This document shows positions 1 through 12,371 of a stretch of 64,000 nucleotides of DNA, piece after piece; positions within the stretch are counted from its first letter, which is position 1; every line of letters begins with the position of its first letter. Source of the DNA: Myrica gale. Lineage: Eukaryota > Streptophyta > Magnoliopsida > Fagales > Myricaceae. The position numbers were made by a program, and so were the translations under genes. The notes under the pieces are model-generated. The model saw only the letters and a program-made list of their open reading frames with translations, was not told the DNA's origin and ran no database searches. The stretch is taken from positions 21,277,001 to 21,341,000 of the forward strand of contig OZ005609.1 of the NCBI GenBank assembly GCA_963930655.1, written 5' to 3'.

Positions 1-1463
1 ACCAATCACACTTGGATTCTTACTCATCTCTCACCTGGTAAGACACTCATTGGCTGCAAATGGGTCTACAAGGTCAAGTACAACCCTAACGGCACCATTG
101 AGCGGTACAAGGCTCGCCTCGTTGCTAAAGGCTACAGCCAACAGGAAGGCATTGACTACACCGAGACTTCTACTCCGGTTGCTAAAATGACCACTGTGCG
201 TACCGTTTTAGCTCTTGCTTCCGCTCGCAATTGGCATATTCATCAAGTTGATGTCAACAATGCTTTCCTCTATGGCGATCTTGACGAAGAAGTCTACATG
301 CAACTTCCTTCGGGATTCGGACGAAAGGGGGAGACTAGAGTTTGTAAACTCGTTAAGTCTCTATATGGACTTAAACAAGCTTCGAGACAATGGTATGCCA
401 AACTCTCTTCCACTCTCATTAATGTTGGATATCAACAATCCAAGGCTGATTATTCATTATTCGTCCGATCCCATGAAGACAACTTTATTGCTATCCTAGT
501 CTATGTAGATGACATCATTGTTACAGGAAACAGTTTGGAGCAGGTCAATGAGGTCAAGAAGTACCTAGGCGACCACTTCAAACTCAAAGATCTGGGCGTC
601 TTGAAATATTTTCTTGGGTATCGAAGTGGCTCGCTCCCACAAAGGCATATTCATGTCTCAGAGGAAGTATGCACTTGAGATTTTAGAAGATACAGGCTTT
701 CTTGGGGCTAAACCTGGGAATCTTCCCATGGAATCAAACCTCGCACTCAGCGAGAGTGAAGGCGATCTTATAAAAGATCCCTCATCATACAGACGACTAG
801 TTGGTAGACTGATTTACCTGGCCATCACAAGACCAGACTTAACATATTCAGTACATGTGCTTAGTCAATTTATGGACAAGCCACGGATACCACACTAGGA
901 TGCAGCGCATAGAGTTCTACGATACCTTAAGAAATCTCCAGGTCAATGGGTCTTCTTATCATCTTCTAGTGAAATCCAGTTACACGCATACTGTGACGCA
1001 GATTGGTCACGCTGTAGAGACACCAGACAATCAATCACTGGGTATTGCATTCTACTCGGGAAGTCACCTATTTCTTGGATGACCAAGAAACAAACAACAG
1101 TTTCTCGCTCCTCAGCCAAAGCGGAATACAGATCTATGGCTTCTACATGTTGTGAGATAACTTAGTTGAAGTCTTTACTCTCGGATCTTGACGTAGTACA
1201 TCCTCAACCAGTCAGCCTATACTGTGACAACAAGGTTGCCATTCATATAGCCTCAAATCCGGTGTTTCATGAACGAACCAAACATATCGAGATAGATTGT
1301 CATGTGGTTCGAGAAAGGCTCCAGAGTGGCATCATTCAAACAACTTATATACATACAGCCAGCAACCTGCTGATCTCTTTACCAAAGCCCTTGGAATTTC
1401 TCAGTTCAATCATTTGCTCAGCAAGTTGGGTGTCACAAACATCCACGCCAACTGGAGGGGGAG
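1..1463 (+). pseudogene. Ty1/copia polyprotein 3' part (reverse transcriptase and RNase H), decayed
   Basis: An open frame runs from base 1 and reads the copia-type reverse transcriptase, including the CKWVYKVKY and [13 protein letters not shown] blocks. The catalytic motif YVDD is at 502-513. The frame is broken at about 614-620 by a one-base slip (FLG / GIEVA region), again at about 895, by an in-frame stop at about 1161, and near 1370. The RNase H part follows in the other frames: YCDADW near 980-1000, SRSSAKAEYRSMA near 1105-1140, the KHIEID motif near 1280-1300, and a DLFTKAL-like tail near 1373. The element enters from outside the window, so gag, protease and integrase are not seen. It is a dead retrotransposon copy. 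The family call (copia) is secure; the lineage within copia was not determined. Confidence 0.93.
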
Positions 1464-1897
1464 TGTTGAGGAATGTCATACTTCACGGGATGACAAGGAA
1501 GGGCGCAAGACACGGCTTGATCCTTGCCCAAGATCTCAGCAACGGTTAAAGGGACAAGGGCCGAATATCACGTGAATTTTCCATTGAAAGAAAGTCAGCA
1601 GATCACTCACATATAGAAAGGAGCGTACACATTAATCCCATTAAATTTTTTTGTTCCCCATTTTCTTGTATAAATAGGACCACTGTATGGATTGTAAGAC
1701 ATCGAATATCAATTCATTTCCCTCTCTTTTCTCTCTTGATTCATTACTCTGAGTTTCCACAGGCTCCCCTCCGAAGAAAAAATTGGGAGAAGAGCTTCTT
1801 CGGTGAAGGAAGAGGTGGGTTCTAGAGAGAGGGAGGAGACTCTCTCTCTCTAGAACTTACTAATCTTTTAGATAATAGGACCTGTTTTGCAACAACA
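1464..1897 (+). mobile_element. 3' LTR of the copia element
   Basis: A purine tract (TGGAGGGGGAG) ends just before TGTTGAGGAATG at 1464. The LTR closes with AACAACA at 1897, giving about 434 bp with TG...CA ends. A TATA box (TATAAATAGG, 1669-1678) and a following transcribed-leader-like stretch support LTR identity. The 5' LTR lies outside the window, so insertion age and target duplication cannot be judged. Confidence 0.8.
1669..1678 (+). promoter_or_regulatory. TATA box in copia LTR
   Basis: TATAAATAGG lies about 200 bp into the LTR, the usual position of the U3 promoter in plant copia LTRs. Confidence 0.6.
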
Positions 1898-3155
1898 GAT
1901 ATCTTAATTGTGAATGTTTGTTTCTGACAAAAAGTAAGAACATATTAATTTGTGATATCTTAATTAATTAAAGCATTAAATTTAATTGTATTAAATATAA
2001 TTTTAAAGGGGATTAATTAAGTATTCCATTTTAGGCTTCAGGATGGGCCAAGTGTGTAACAAAAAAAAAATGGTTTAACTTCCTCTTTCCCTCCTCGTAC
2101 TCTTTGATGTGTACAGTTTGAAATCTTTTTGTTAACATGTGACATTAGTTGTAACCCAATAATTGGACAGATGAATTTTTAATTTTTTACTAACTGTATT
2201 CAATGAGCGAGTTCGAAGGACGATGATTTCCTACAATTTGAGTTGCAGGTGCAATAGAAAAGAGAGGAAGAGAAAATGATAGGTCTTAGTCGGGACCAAC
2301 CCTGCCCGAACAATGTGAGTGTTATTCAGGCAGTGTGAGTCCCGAGCAGGAGTCACACCTTTTTCTCTCCTAAGTGCTCTCTCTGTTGCAAAGGATCAAG
2401 ATCTGAGTTCGAATTCAACTGCCTGCATAAATGTGAAATTTCGAATTCTACTGCATTGATCTGACGTCTTTATTGACCGAACATGGACACAGGACAAATG
2501 ATGTGTGTGTTTTAACTTATTTTAAATAGTTATTTGGACAAATGTCCATCAAATGTTACGTTTTATTTTTCAAGTTAAAACCTCCGATTTATGGTTTGTA
2601 CCTACTTATATTTAATAAATATATACTCGTCGTATAACTATATTCTACTTGAAATTTAATTATTCACATTCAAACACACATATATAGATATGTTTTAATC
2701 ATAACACTTATCTCCAAGATCAGCTAAAGCAAACCTTTCTTCCTCTTTACAAAATCAATTTCTAGAATAATTTAATAGTGGAATGGTTGTTTAACGAAAT
2801 AAAGAAGAAGCTTTGTGATAATAATATGTTAAATAAACTATAATACACCTAAAGCACCGAATCAATATACTATGTTTTTCACTTACAAGGTTCTTTTAGA
2901 ACCTGTTGCAGTCTCATCCGGCAACTGCTAGAAGATACAAATCATTTTGCACTCATAAATTACTATGAAGTCATGTCACTACGAACGTTTGAAATATTGT
3001 CAAGTTCGTCAACTCTCAAAATAGTGTCCCATGTAAAATATTTATTGCACATTTCAACTGTATGATCTAATCAGATGGTGCATAATGATAAATATTAATA
3101 ATTTGAGGGCTTATAATTTGACGACCTTGATAATTTGTACTTCAAAATATTAATA
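1898..3155. other. Gene-free AT-rich spacer
   Basis: No gene, RNA gene or bounded element was recognised. The stretch is AT-rich with short open frames only. A slightly GC-richer patch at about 2270-2480 looks like old repeat debris but matches nothing I can name. Confidence 0.5.
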
Positions 3156-3629
3156 GGGGTAATATCATAGTTCTCCCCTTAATTATGAGTCCATTTCAAA
3201 CTCGTCCCTCTAACTATGAAAGGGACGATTTACGTTCTTTAATTTTTCAAAATCATCAATGTACATCCCGTCCAAATTAGCTATTAATTCAAATGAAAAC
3301 ACATGTAAAATGATTGAAATGCCCCTACAAGACAAATTTTAAAAAAATATTTAAATATTTATTAAAAATGGAAATATTTATTAAATAAAACTATTAAAAC
3401 TCTTTCATTAATATATATATTTTTAATTTATTTCTCAAATATTTATTTATTTTTAAAAATAGTCTTAAAGGGCATTTTGGTCATTTTACATGTGTTTCCA
3501 ACGGTTGATTTGGACGGGGCATGCATTTATGATTTTCAAAAGTTAGAGGATGTAAATGATCGTTTTCATAGTTATGAGGACGAATTTGAAATTGACTCAT
3601 AGTTAGGGGGCGAACAATGACATTACCCC
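3156..3629. mobile_element. Foldback MITE, Mutator-like, with long terminal inverted repeats
   Basis: The left arm (GGGGTAATATCATAG...) and the reverse complement of the right arm (GGGGTAATGTCATTG...) match imperfectly for about 170 bp, including the shared blocks CCGTCCAAAT and AACACATGTAAAATGA. The flanks are ATATTAATA (3147-3155) and ATATTATTA (3630-3638), a 9-bp target duplication with one mismatch. That length fits Mutator-like elements. There is no coding capacity; the centre is AT-rich. Confidence 0.8.
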
Positions 3630-4420
3630 ATATTATTAAATGAATACTTTATGGACAAAAAATGATATTTTTTTCTAAATTAATATATAGACAAAAGTTC
3701 TAGAGGTTTTTTTTTTGGATTAATCCATCTTCTATATTCAATTATATTGTTTTGGATATCACTGAATTTGATATTTCAGTACACAACCTATAATATAGCG
3801 AGAATGGGTTGCTTGAACAAGACGTACGTATTCCTTTGATCTCAACTCTTTTCAAATTGCTGCCCACGGTAGAATCATCCCACGCATTGGAATTCAACTT
3901 GTCTGCATATTCTATAAGAAAAACCCACAAACCTATGTTCTGGAATCTGGCGTGTGTCATGATTGAAGAGGAGGATTATGTAGTAAAATTGACAAACCAT
4001 ATTCTAGCCGGTCACAAAGAAAGATTTTAAAACTTTAATGTACGAAGAATCAATCTCTATTAGAATACTTAATAACTTATTAGAAACCTTATCAATAGCC
4101 TTATGAGGCTAGTAATTGGTTCATCTTTAACCTTAAGTCATACTATTGGTTATGTTCGAGATTAGAATGAACACATTGAAAATCTCAAGAACTCTGCACA
4201 TCAATTGAACGTTATTTGCCTCTAAGAGCCATAGTTTAATGTTTTGACAGACGAATTTTCAGTCTTTTACGAACGGTATCTAGCGGATGTGTATAAGTTT
4301 AAATCCTATCATTTACGAATAAGTTCTTAAATTTAAAATAAAACTTAAATCGTGTTCAAGTGTCTGAAATTTGCCGTTGTGCTCTTAGTTCGATTATTGC
4401 AATTTTTTTAACTGGACTAA
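3630..4420. other. Gene-free spacer
   Basis: Short open frames on both strands near 3742-4030 have no recognisable family and no splice context. I see no supported gene here. Confidence 0.4.
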
Positions 4421-4596
4421 GGTTGTGTTTCTGTTGTAATATTTTTGGTATGAGAATATGTGTTGGTATTAGGTTTAGTGAAAAGGTGAAGAGAGATAAT
4501 TTTTTATATTTTTTTATGGGAGAGAGATATTATATTGGAGTATTTTATTAGGAGAAAGATAAAATTTTGGGAAAGATTAGCTTTGCAAACGCAGCC
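4421..4596. mobile_element. Tourist-like MITE, copy 1
   Basis: 176-bp element with TIRs GGTTGTGTTTCTG and CAAACGCAGCC, flanked on both sides by TAA (4418-4420 and 4597-4599). The TAA target site and GGNNNTGTTT ends are typical of PIF/Harbinger-derived Tourist MITEs. The body shares the segment TTTAGTGAAAAGGTGAAG and following AT-rich sequence with copy 2. Confidence 0.75.
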
Positions 4597-5250
4597 TAAG
4601 TCCTTTCGAGTCCAATGTATAAAAGTTGGGTACAGCAGATTTCACTTGTTACTAAAAAAAATTGATGTATATGGAAAAATTTCCATATTGTTTCTATTGA
4701 ATTATTGGTTTTCGTGTTTAAGGATTAAAGTTTCATATTATGGATTAAGTTTTTCCTTTTTTACAAAAAGTGACTCCATTTTAAAAAACGTCATAAATGA
4801 CACTTGAATTCTACGTGAATATGAAAAGGACTCCATTAGTCTATTGTTTTGGAGTGTCACTTCATTCCAAATTGTGATCACCACGTCACCATATGTTCCC
4901 TTATGATATATAAGATGAATATCACCATAATACTAAACCAATAAATTCTTGTCTAATGGATGTCAAGAATTTTTTTAAAAAAAATTCACAACTACTTTTT
5001 TTTTTACCATTTCCAATGTTTTTTATAAGTTCTAACAATTTTTTACAAATTTTAATACCTTTTTACAAACTACAACAAACTTTTCAGCAATTCCAAGAGA
5101 ATATACAACACCTTCAACCAGAAATTTTTTCTGCTATCCAAACTCAGCCAGATAACCTAAAATAACTTCAATTTTGCCTATGGAATACCACGGATAGATA
5201 TGAGACGAATAAAGAGGCGGCTGACCTCGAAGATCAATACCAGAGGCTTA

Positions 5251-5430
5251 GGTTATGTTTGTGTTGTAAAATTTTGGGTATTGGGTTTAGTGAAAAAGTG
5301 AAGAGAGAGGTAATTTTTTATATTTTTGTAGTGAAAAGTTATGATTTGATGGGAGATAGAGAAATTATATTGTAGTATTTTATTGTGAATTGGTGAAAAA
5401 TTTTGTAAAAATTTTCATGCAAACACAACC
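5251..5430. mobile_element. Tourist-like MITE, copy 2
   Basis: 180-bp element with TIRs GGTTATGTTTGTGTTG and GCAAACACAACC, flanked by TTA (5248-5250) and TCA (5431-5433), a target site with one mismatch. It is the same family as the element at 4421, sharing internal GTGAAAAAGTGAAGAGAGAG. Confidence 0.72.
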
Positions 5431-5650
5431 TCAGTAGGTTTGCTCTCTTGAATTCAAATCTTACTAGTACTAAACGTAGTCTGGAACATTAATAAAAGCA
5501 AAGTTTTGGAACATTATTGCAGCAACTCGCAGGTATAAGGGTGACCCTTCAACTAGCCTTTACTGTGTTTGATCTTAATTCTGTTGCTGGGACTTACGAA
5601 CGAATCAAGTAATGAATGTTTGAACTCGACTTGTTTAACAAATATAATTT

Positions 5651-5847
5651 GGGGATGTTTGAGGGTGAAATTTTGAGTATTGGGGTTTGAGAAATATTAT
5701 AAAGTAAAGATATGTTATGAGAGTTGGTGAAAAAGTAAAGAGAGAGAAGATTTTTAATAAGTATTATAATAATAAAAAATTATGTGGTGAATTTTTTATG
5801 ATTAAACCAAAATATTTGAACTCAAATATTTGGGCACCAAACATACC
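5651..5847. mobile_element. Tourist-like MITE, diverged copy 3
   Basis: The ends GGGATGTTTGAGGGTG and CACCAAACATACC are imperfect inverted repeats. The body again contains GTGAAAAAGTAAAGAGAGAG, as in the two copies upstream. The target duplication is not clear, so the borders are approximate. Confidence 0.6.
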
Positions 5848-6676
5848 AACTCGAATTCGAGTAAAACTCGAAAGTTCCTGTTCAAACTCGACTCGCCAAA
5901 TTTTATCGAGACTCAAGCTTGTTAGTTTTTGTTTTGGAATATTTTAGTAACTAGCTTGTATAAGGGTGACGTAGAGCTAGCTACTAGCTACGGAAGAGTC
6001 TATACTCTATACCACAACCCCACAGGGTATTTATAATTAAATCAAACATATGGATTAGTTGAAAGGTTTGACCAACTCAACTATGTGATCTAATCAATAT
6101 AAAATGCTTTTGAGGAAATAATTTGATCATTTAAGTAATCTAGTAGATCCATTTCCGAGTGTAGATCTCTCTATCAAGTTTGGACCACATAACCAAATAT
6201 TGGAAGACCACTTCCAAGCACCTCATATATAACAAGTACATAATCTCAATCAGTCAATGTTTAAACAGTTGGGGAGGCAATATGCCTTTATAGAGGCACA
6301 TAAATAAACCTCTCATTAGCGGCGAACCATTTTTTGGTTGCTATAAATCTGTCCACAGTATTTTCGGCCAAATACTGACCACTATATTTGGTTGCTGCTA
6401 CATATATATATAAATTAACGACCATTTTTATGTTTGTAGCCGTTAGTTCCTAACTAATATATAGTGTTGGCTTTGTTCCGTGTCAAATATTATGTAAAGA
6501 AATATTGTCTTAGATGAGTTTAATCAAAGAGAATACGCTTAATGAGAAAGGATAAACAAAGTAACGAATTCTAAAAGTTCTAAACGCTTAATGAGTTTAT
6601 AAGCTCCTTCACATTAGGTAAGAATTTTGTGATTTTCTTATCATGCTCAAGCTACTCCAATGAAGCAGCAGACAGG
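5848..6676. other. Gene-free spacer
   Basis: AT-rich, no gene recognised. A patch at about 6300-6440 (GCGGCGAACC...TTGGTTGCT repeated) resembles eroded transposon sub-terminal sequence but has no clear borders. Confidence 0.4.
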
Positions 6677-7045
6677 TTTTTTTTAAGCAAAAGTATTATT
6701 CAAGAGCTAAAACTTAAGTATGTTCGAAAACATCAGCCTTAGAAATAGAAGGCGCGGTAAAAGAGAATGCATAAAGAACCGAAAAGAAAACTACGGGCGA
6801 CCGACCCAGGAAGCTATAAATTGTGAGCCATCGAATTTTGTCTCCTAGGAGCCCACTGCATCTTCCACCCAGTCTGCTGCTGTAACAAAGACTTAATCCT
6901 CACAATACTATCTGCAACAGGGCCTTCCATAAGGAAATTAGACTCCGAAATAGCTCTAAAGATGAGCTGAGATCAGTCTCCTTCAAAAATAGCCTGTTCC
7001 AGGTGTAAATAATGCGCATACTGACAAGCCATCAGCAAGCATTTC
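6677..7045 (-). mobile_element. LINE relic: RNase H-like 3' end
   Basis: Read on the minus strand, one frame gives CQYAHYLHLEQAIFEGD, then after a stop SQLIFRAISESNF, and finally WAPRRQNSMAHNL. This is the end of the RNase H (RVT_3) domain found at the C-terminus of plant L1-type LINE polyproteins. The EGD acidic motif and the R-x-x-N-x-x-A-H signature are visible. A T-rich run near 6677 on the + strand could be the remnant of the poly(A) tail. The copy carries stops and is inactive. Confidence 0.7.
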
Positions 7046-7173
7046 GCTCCCTAACTATAGCATCAAATAAAACGGAACAAATTTGAGGTAGAGGACAAGA
7101 CATTGGTCCGACCTCGTTAATTTGTTTGTTTGTCTGAGTATTTAGATCATGAAAATGAGTAGTTTTTTTTTAG

Positions 7174-7468
7174 GAAAAATTACTCAAACGGTCCTATAGT
7201 TTTCATGTTGTAACAAATTAGTCTTTGCGGTTTTAACTTGAACAATTTAGCCTATGCGATCAGACCTCATATGAAAATTGTCAGTTGATCAATGTTCACG
7301 GGGAAAATTTTGGACATGTTATTATACTTCGTTAATGACTTCACGGTGGAATGGGCGGAGAGATCACCGTGCAACGATTTGCTGACCATAAAGACTAAAT
7401 TATTCAAATAGAAAGCACAATAATCAATTTGTCATAACCTGAAACTAGACCGTTTGAGTACCCTTTTT
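7174..7468. mobile_element. Foldback MITE, ~295 bp
   Basis: The left arm TACTCAAACGGTCCTATAG and the right arm, read in reverse complement (TACTCAAACGGTCTAGTTTC), match over about 50 bp with changes, continuing into ACAAATT. The interior carries no ORF. T-runs blur the exact ends and the target duplication. Confidence 0.68.
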
Positions 7469-7964
7469 TTTATTAGATGCATTTATAATGCTGGGTGGGA
7501 CATGAGATGCCAGGAAATAGACAAAACTAGGAATGAAAAAGAGGGGTGGGACATGAGATCAGACCCCATGCTTCGTCTAAAGGCATGACAATGCATTATG
7601 AGTCTTGCTAGAACTTCTGGAACTTGATGGCATAGGTCAACTCTAGCTAGTATCTCTAAACTTTTTGAACCTCGGCCCATGTTGGGAAAAAGCATAATAA
7701 TATTTCTTTAAAAATAATAATTAATCAAAATTATTCTTCCAACATAGATACAACATTTAATATTATATTAATGTGTTTCACAACCAAGACTTAAATTAAT
7801 CATTAGGACCACATATCTATATTATAATATTAAAAAATTACAATTTATTCTCGAGAACACGAACTTTTTAAGCATCTCAGAAAATCTAATTAAAGAACAA
7901 AACTGACATATATTTTTCTTAAGTCTCTATAGGCAAATCTACCGAAACGAGATTAGCTTAATAG

Positions 7965-8439
7965 GGTTGCACAATCGAAAATTCGGTTCGATTTTTAGAC
8001 TAAAATCAGGTCGGATCAGATTTTCCGCTGTACCTAAAATAAAGGATCGGACCGGACTAAGTGGTCTAGACCGGTTTATTTTTTTCTTAAGTTTTTTTTA
8101 ATTTTTATTTTAAATTAGGGGAAATTGAGGACTTAATTTCAAAGGGGAAGGTCAGAATGGACTCAAGGGACTAGGGAAGGCATCAAAATGCATAATTTTG
8201 ACTTAAGGTTTTTATTTTTTAAGTTTAAAGTTTGTATTAAAAATTTAATAAATATATTTATTATTTAAATTAATAAATGTTGTCTGTTCCAGTCCAGATC
8301 GGATCCCAAATGGCTTGGACTGGACCAGACTTTTCAAATGCTGTCCGGGACTGGACCGCATTTGGACCACTTCGACCATAAATTCGGTCCGATCCGATTT
8401 TGCTGTTTAGTCCGGTCTGCGGTCTTGTTCTGTGCAACC
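7965..8439. repeat. Inverted-repeat element, ~475 bp
   Basis: GGTTGCACA at the left and TGTGCAACC at the right are perfect inverted ends. Inside are multiple imperfect copies of CGGTCCGATCCGA / GGTCCAGTCC-type words facing both ways, so the whole stretch can fold back on itself. No coding sequence. Probably a MITE of unassigned superfamily. Confidence 0.6.
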
Positions 8440-8896
8440 GTATCGGATTGAGACCTCAAGGGACATACTCTAAGCTCTAGGTCTTTGATCACCCAAAAGA
8501 ATTAATATATACATATTGCAAACACTATAAAGAAAAGGGAAAAAACACAATTAGATGAATAAATGAGTCAAAAGTACAAGAGAAGCGACCAAAGAAAGAA
8601 CAAATTTTGATTAGGAAAAGAGAAAGCAAAACAACAAACTTGTTTTTGAGTGGCATTAGGGCTGGTAGATAATGGACTCAGATTCCCTCTTAAGATGGAA
8701 TTGCCTAATGGATCCTAACAAGCCATTGGATGGATGATAACACATTAATGAATTCATCCAATGGTCTATATTCCATCTAAAGTTTTTTTTCATTTTGCAT
8801 TTATTTGGATGTTTTAATATAGATCATTGGATATATCTCACGTAGATGGATGGGTTTAGATCAGTATTCAATAAAATGGCTTAATTTACTCATTAA

Positions 8897-10513
8897 GGTG
8901 GTGTTTGGTAAGTGGATTGAGTACAAGTTTCAGGTCTTAAATTTGAATTTTGAGTCTAAAGTCCTGAATCTATGTTTGGATGGGTTAAATGTTATTTTTA
9001 AGTTGTTGGATCCAATAACGACACAGATTTATCGGCGATCAGGAAAAAATAAAAATAAAAATGAAGAAAAATAAAAAGTAAAAGAAGAAGAGAGAAAACC
9101 CACGTCTTTTTTCACCACATCCCCCCATCTCTTTCTCCATCACTCTCCCCTATGCTATTGCTGCCCACACGCCACCCAGATAGCCCTTCTCCGAATCACC
9201 CAAAATTTCACCCCATCCTCCCTGTCTCTTTCTCCATCTGTCTCCCTTGTGCTATTGTTGCCTAAACGCCACCCAGAGAGCCCTTCTCCGAATCACCCAA
9301 AATTTCATCCCTTTTATAGCCGACTGTTTGCTGTATGGCAAATGTTCTAAAATACTCGCTTCGCGGTGAAGAAACTTGAATTGGGGATAGTTTACTGTTG
9401 CTGTAGATTTTGACATCAAGAAGTTGGGTCGTTCGATTAGTGGCAAAGATGGACGAAATCAATCACGCACCTTAGGATCATCTATCCTTGGGATAGTGGG
9501 GAGAGTGTGTGCGAGTATATGAAGATGGGGAGAAGATGATAATTTACAAGAAGGGTCAGATCAGTCTGTTTCACAAAACGCTGGTCGATGCAAAATGGAA
9601 GGGACTAGACTGAAGATATTGGAAGATATCCACTGACAGTACCGAAAAGAGCACCGTTGTTTGGCACCGCCAAAAGCTGAAGTCAAATGAGCTTTGAATG
9701 AGTTGATAATGGTGGGAGGGGCAGTTGAGGCGAAGATGGATGAACTGTAATTGCAAAGTCTCAAAAATCCATATAATATAATTTAAATTGTCTATAAGAG
9801 TATTTACAAATGTATACTAAAATAGTATTTTTCAGTGTAACTATAAATCGTGTATACCATTAAAAAAAATTTGGTATTGGTATGGAGAAAAAGCGTATTT
9901 ATGGATCGCTGGGGCCAATCATGGAGCATCAGGGAAGCGTATTTTTTTAAAAAAATCTTATTTATATTTCGCTCGAGTAACTAGGGAGCACGTTGGAGGC
10001 ATCTTTTAAATTTAATTTCTTTCCTATTATATTTCGCTCGCTCGAGCAACTTAGGGAGCATGTTAGAGGCATATTTAAAGTTAACTTCGATGTGGCAGGT
10101 TAGGTAGCATCACGGAAGCATGTTTTAAAAAACTTATTTACATATTTTGCTCGGGCATGTTAGGGAGTAAGATGGAGGCATTTTTAAAGCAAATTGAAGA
10201 CACTTCTGACAGCGGAACGTTAACAAAAAATATTAAAAAAATAAACCTTTGGCTCGCGCAAGTTGGAGCGTGCAAGATAAACGGAAGTTAACGAAAAAAT
10301 ATTTACAATCTAGTGTGCGCGAGCACACGCGCACAACAGAAGCCAGCTAGCGAGACAATTGCACCTTGCTAACGGACGTTAGGGTAATTGACAAGCCACG
10401 TTAACTTTGTGTTAAGTTAGAGTCACCTCAAATCGCACGCGAAACAGTGAAATAAAACTGAAACCGAAATCGAAACTGAAACCGTGTGCTCAATCCACTT
10501 TCCAAACATAGCC
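8897..10513. mobile_element. PIF/Harbinger-like non-autonomous transposon
   Basis: TIRs GGTGGTGTTTGGTAAGTGGA (8897 on) and, in reverse complement of the right end, GGCTATGTTTGGAAAGTGGA match over about 25 bp. Both sides are flanked by TAA (8894-8896 and 10514-10516), the target site of PIF/Harbinger elements. The 1.6-kb interior has no recognisable transposase. It holds a ~97-bp tandem duplication (about 9119-9310) and degenerate direct repeats of a TTTCGCTCG...GGGAGCA...GGAGGCAT unit (about 9965-10190). Confidence 0.75.
9119..9310. repeat. ~97-bp tandem duplication inside the Harbinger-like element
   Basis: The words TCTCTTTCTCCAT, CTATTG, CGCCACCCAGA and GCCCTTCTCCGAATCACC recur at a spacing of about 97 bp (for example 9128 and 9225). 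The two units differ at several sites, so the duplication is not recent. Confidence 0.8.
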
Positions 10514-12361
10514 TAAGTTTTCCTGATTCTGGACTCAAAGTTTCCTTTGACCATGAAAAAAGAAACAGGAAAAAACCCATATCCACGTGCAATACCAACT
10601 CATTGGCAGGATCAAGGACATGACGAGTCATCTAGAATTGGGCCTTTGCAACATGCTTTTTGTTTGTAATTATCCCCTGAAACCTCATAATCTCAAGACT
10701 TTGCTAATGATGTTTACTAAAACATAGTAAAGGAGTCCCTACGGGTTGGTATCGACTGCTAAGGGCATATGTTTCATATATTTGTGATGGATCACCGATG
10801 AGTGACTTGAATCGTTATTTCTGTCAAATTTAGTTAGTGTTAAAAGAGTGTTACTTAAATCTTTTTATGCCTTTTGATCTCGCATTTAACTAATTTATTT
10901 TAAGAGAACCCGTATGAAATGACATTGTGAAACTCCAACAATTTTTCTCTCACGATAATATTCTCGTAACTCTAACCCATAACCTCATGATTCTGATACT
11001 AATTGTCGGATCGTTAGGCCGTCATTCTTCTTAAAACTAATTGGTGTCAGAGAATGTCATAAAAGTCTTTTATAACATTTAATATTTTACCAACGGACCT
11101 ATTCTAAGAGCGCTAGTAAGAACAACGTCGTGTAACTCTAACAATTAGTCAAGATTCAAATTCCTCGATATATTAAGTGCTTCGATTATGAGACAATTAA
11201 AGAGTACTCGAAGTTTGTCTATGTATTACCTCGGTCTCACTTAGGTGAGCTTTTCACTTAGGATTGTCCTCGGAGCTTAAAAAGAACACCACGAAAACTA
11301 TATTATTCGAATTTTCACTACTCTAGCAAAGCAAAAGGGTAGTGAGTTGAAATTCATATTTTTTTGTGCTATATTTAATTATACTATAAATTATAGCAGC
11401 ATAAAAAATGTAGCAAACATAGTGAGTATCTCTTATTAATCGTTCTTCTATTAATATTTATTGAAATAGGCACAAGTCAATTTCAAATAACATTCTACCA
11501 GATGTGTATTTGGTTCATGAGTTTTTATTTATTTATTATTTTAACCCCCAAAAAAAGGGAATTCAGATCTTCACCACCTTTCCCATCCCTGGACCAATAC
11601 TGTACTATCATTACCAGTTCCATAAGTATTAAATTTATTTTGACGCGTGTTCACATACTATTGGCTAATAAAGCTCTACCAGATTATTTTTATAAATTAC
11701 AATTTTTAACAATTTTGGACCATATCTATATAAATAGTGTGCAATTAATATATAGTTTTTTTTTTGACGTGGGAAGGTAGACAAGTTGATTTAAGCAAAC
11801 CTCAATGCTAGAGGAGCAAAGCATATGTTCCTGTGCCTGTGCCTGTGCCTGTGCCTGTAAGTACAGTAGGTCAAGCGGGCACGTCGTTTTTAACTTTTTA
11901 GAGTTTTCATTTCACACCACAACATTTTCACAAATTTTTTCCAAAACCTCTTTCGCTACCCTATTTATGACATACCATTTTTAAAAAAATTAAAAAAATT
12001 AACATTTGTTAATATTCAGGTATAACGATATAATTTTCCATGATTTATTTGCTAATCAAAATTAATTCAGAAATTTCTTTATATTTATTTGAAAGTTCTT
12101 ATTTGATTTATCAGAAAAAAGATAAATTATGAAAATGTTTGAATTTTGAATTATTTAAAAAAAATTTATACATAAAAGCGATAAAATGATAACTACTAAA
12201 ATCAGAGTAGATATGAACTATTTTACCTCTGTATTATTGTCTTTCTAGTAAAAATAATTCCTTAAATATATTATTATTATTATTTCTTGTTTTTATAAAC
12301 TGTAAGAAAATTTGAGTAAATAAATGTCAATTTTTTGTACTTGTTTTGTTTTGAGAAATTG
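10514..12361. other. Gene-free AT-rich spacer
   Basis: No gene was recognised. A hexanucleotide microsatellite CTGTGC (about 4.7 units) sits at 11831-11858. The remainder is AT-rich with short spurious frames. Confidence 0.5.
11831..11858. repeat. (CTGTGC)n microsatellite
   Basis: Four perfect CTGTGC units followed by CTGT. Confidence 0.9.
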
Positions 12362-12371
12362 AACCATTTTA

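Noticed and set aside
3742..4030. Overlapping short ORFs on both strands
   Set aside because: No family resemblance; probably chance frames.
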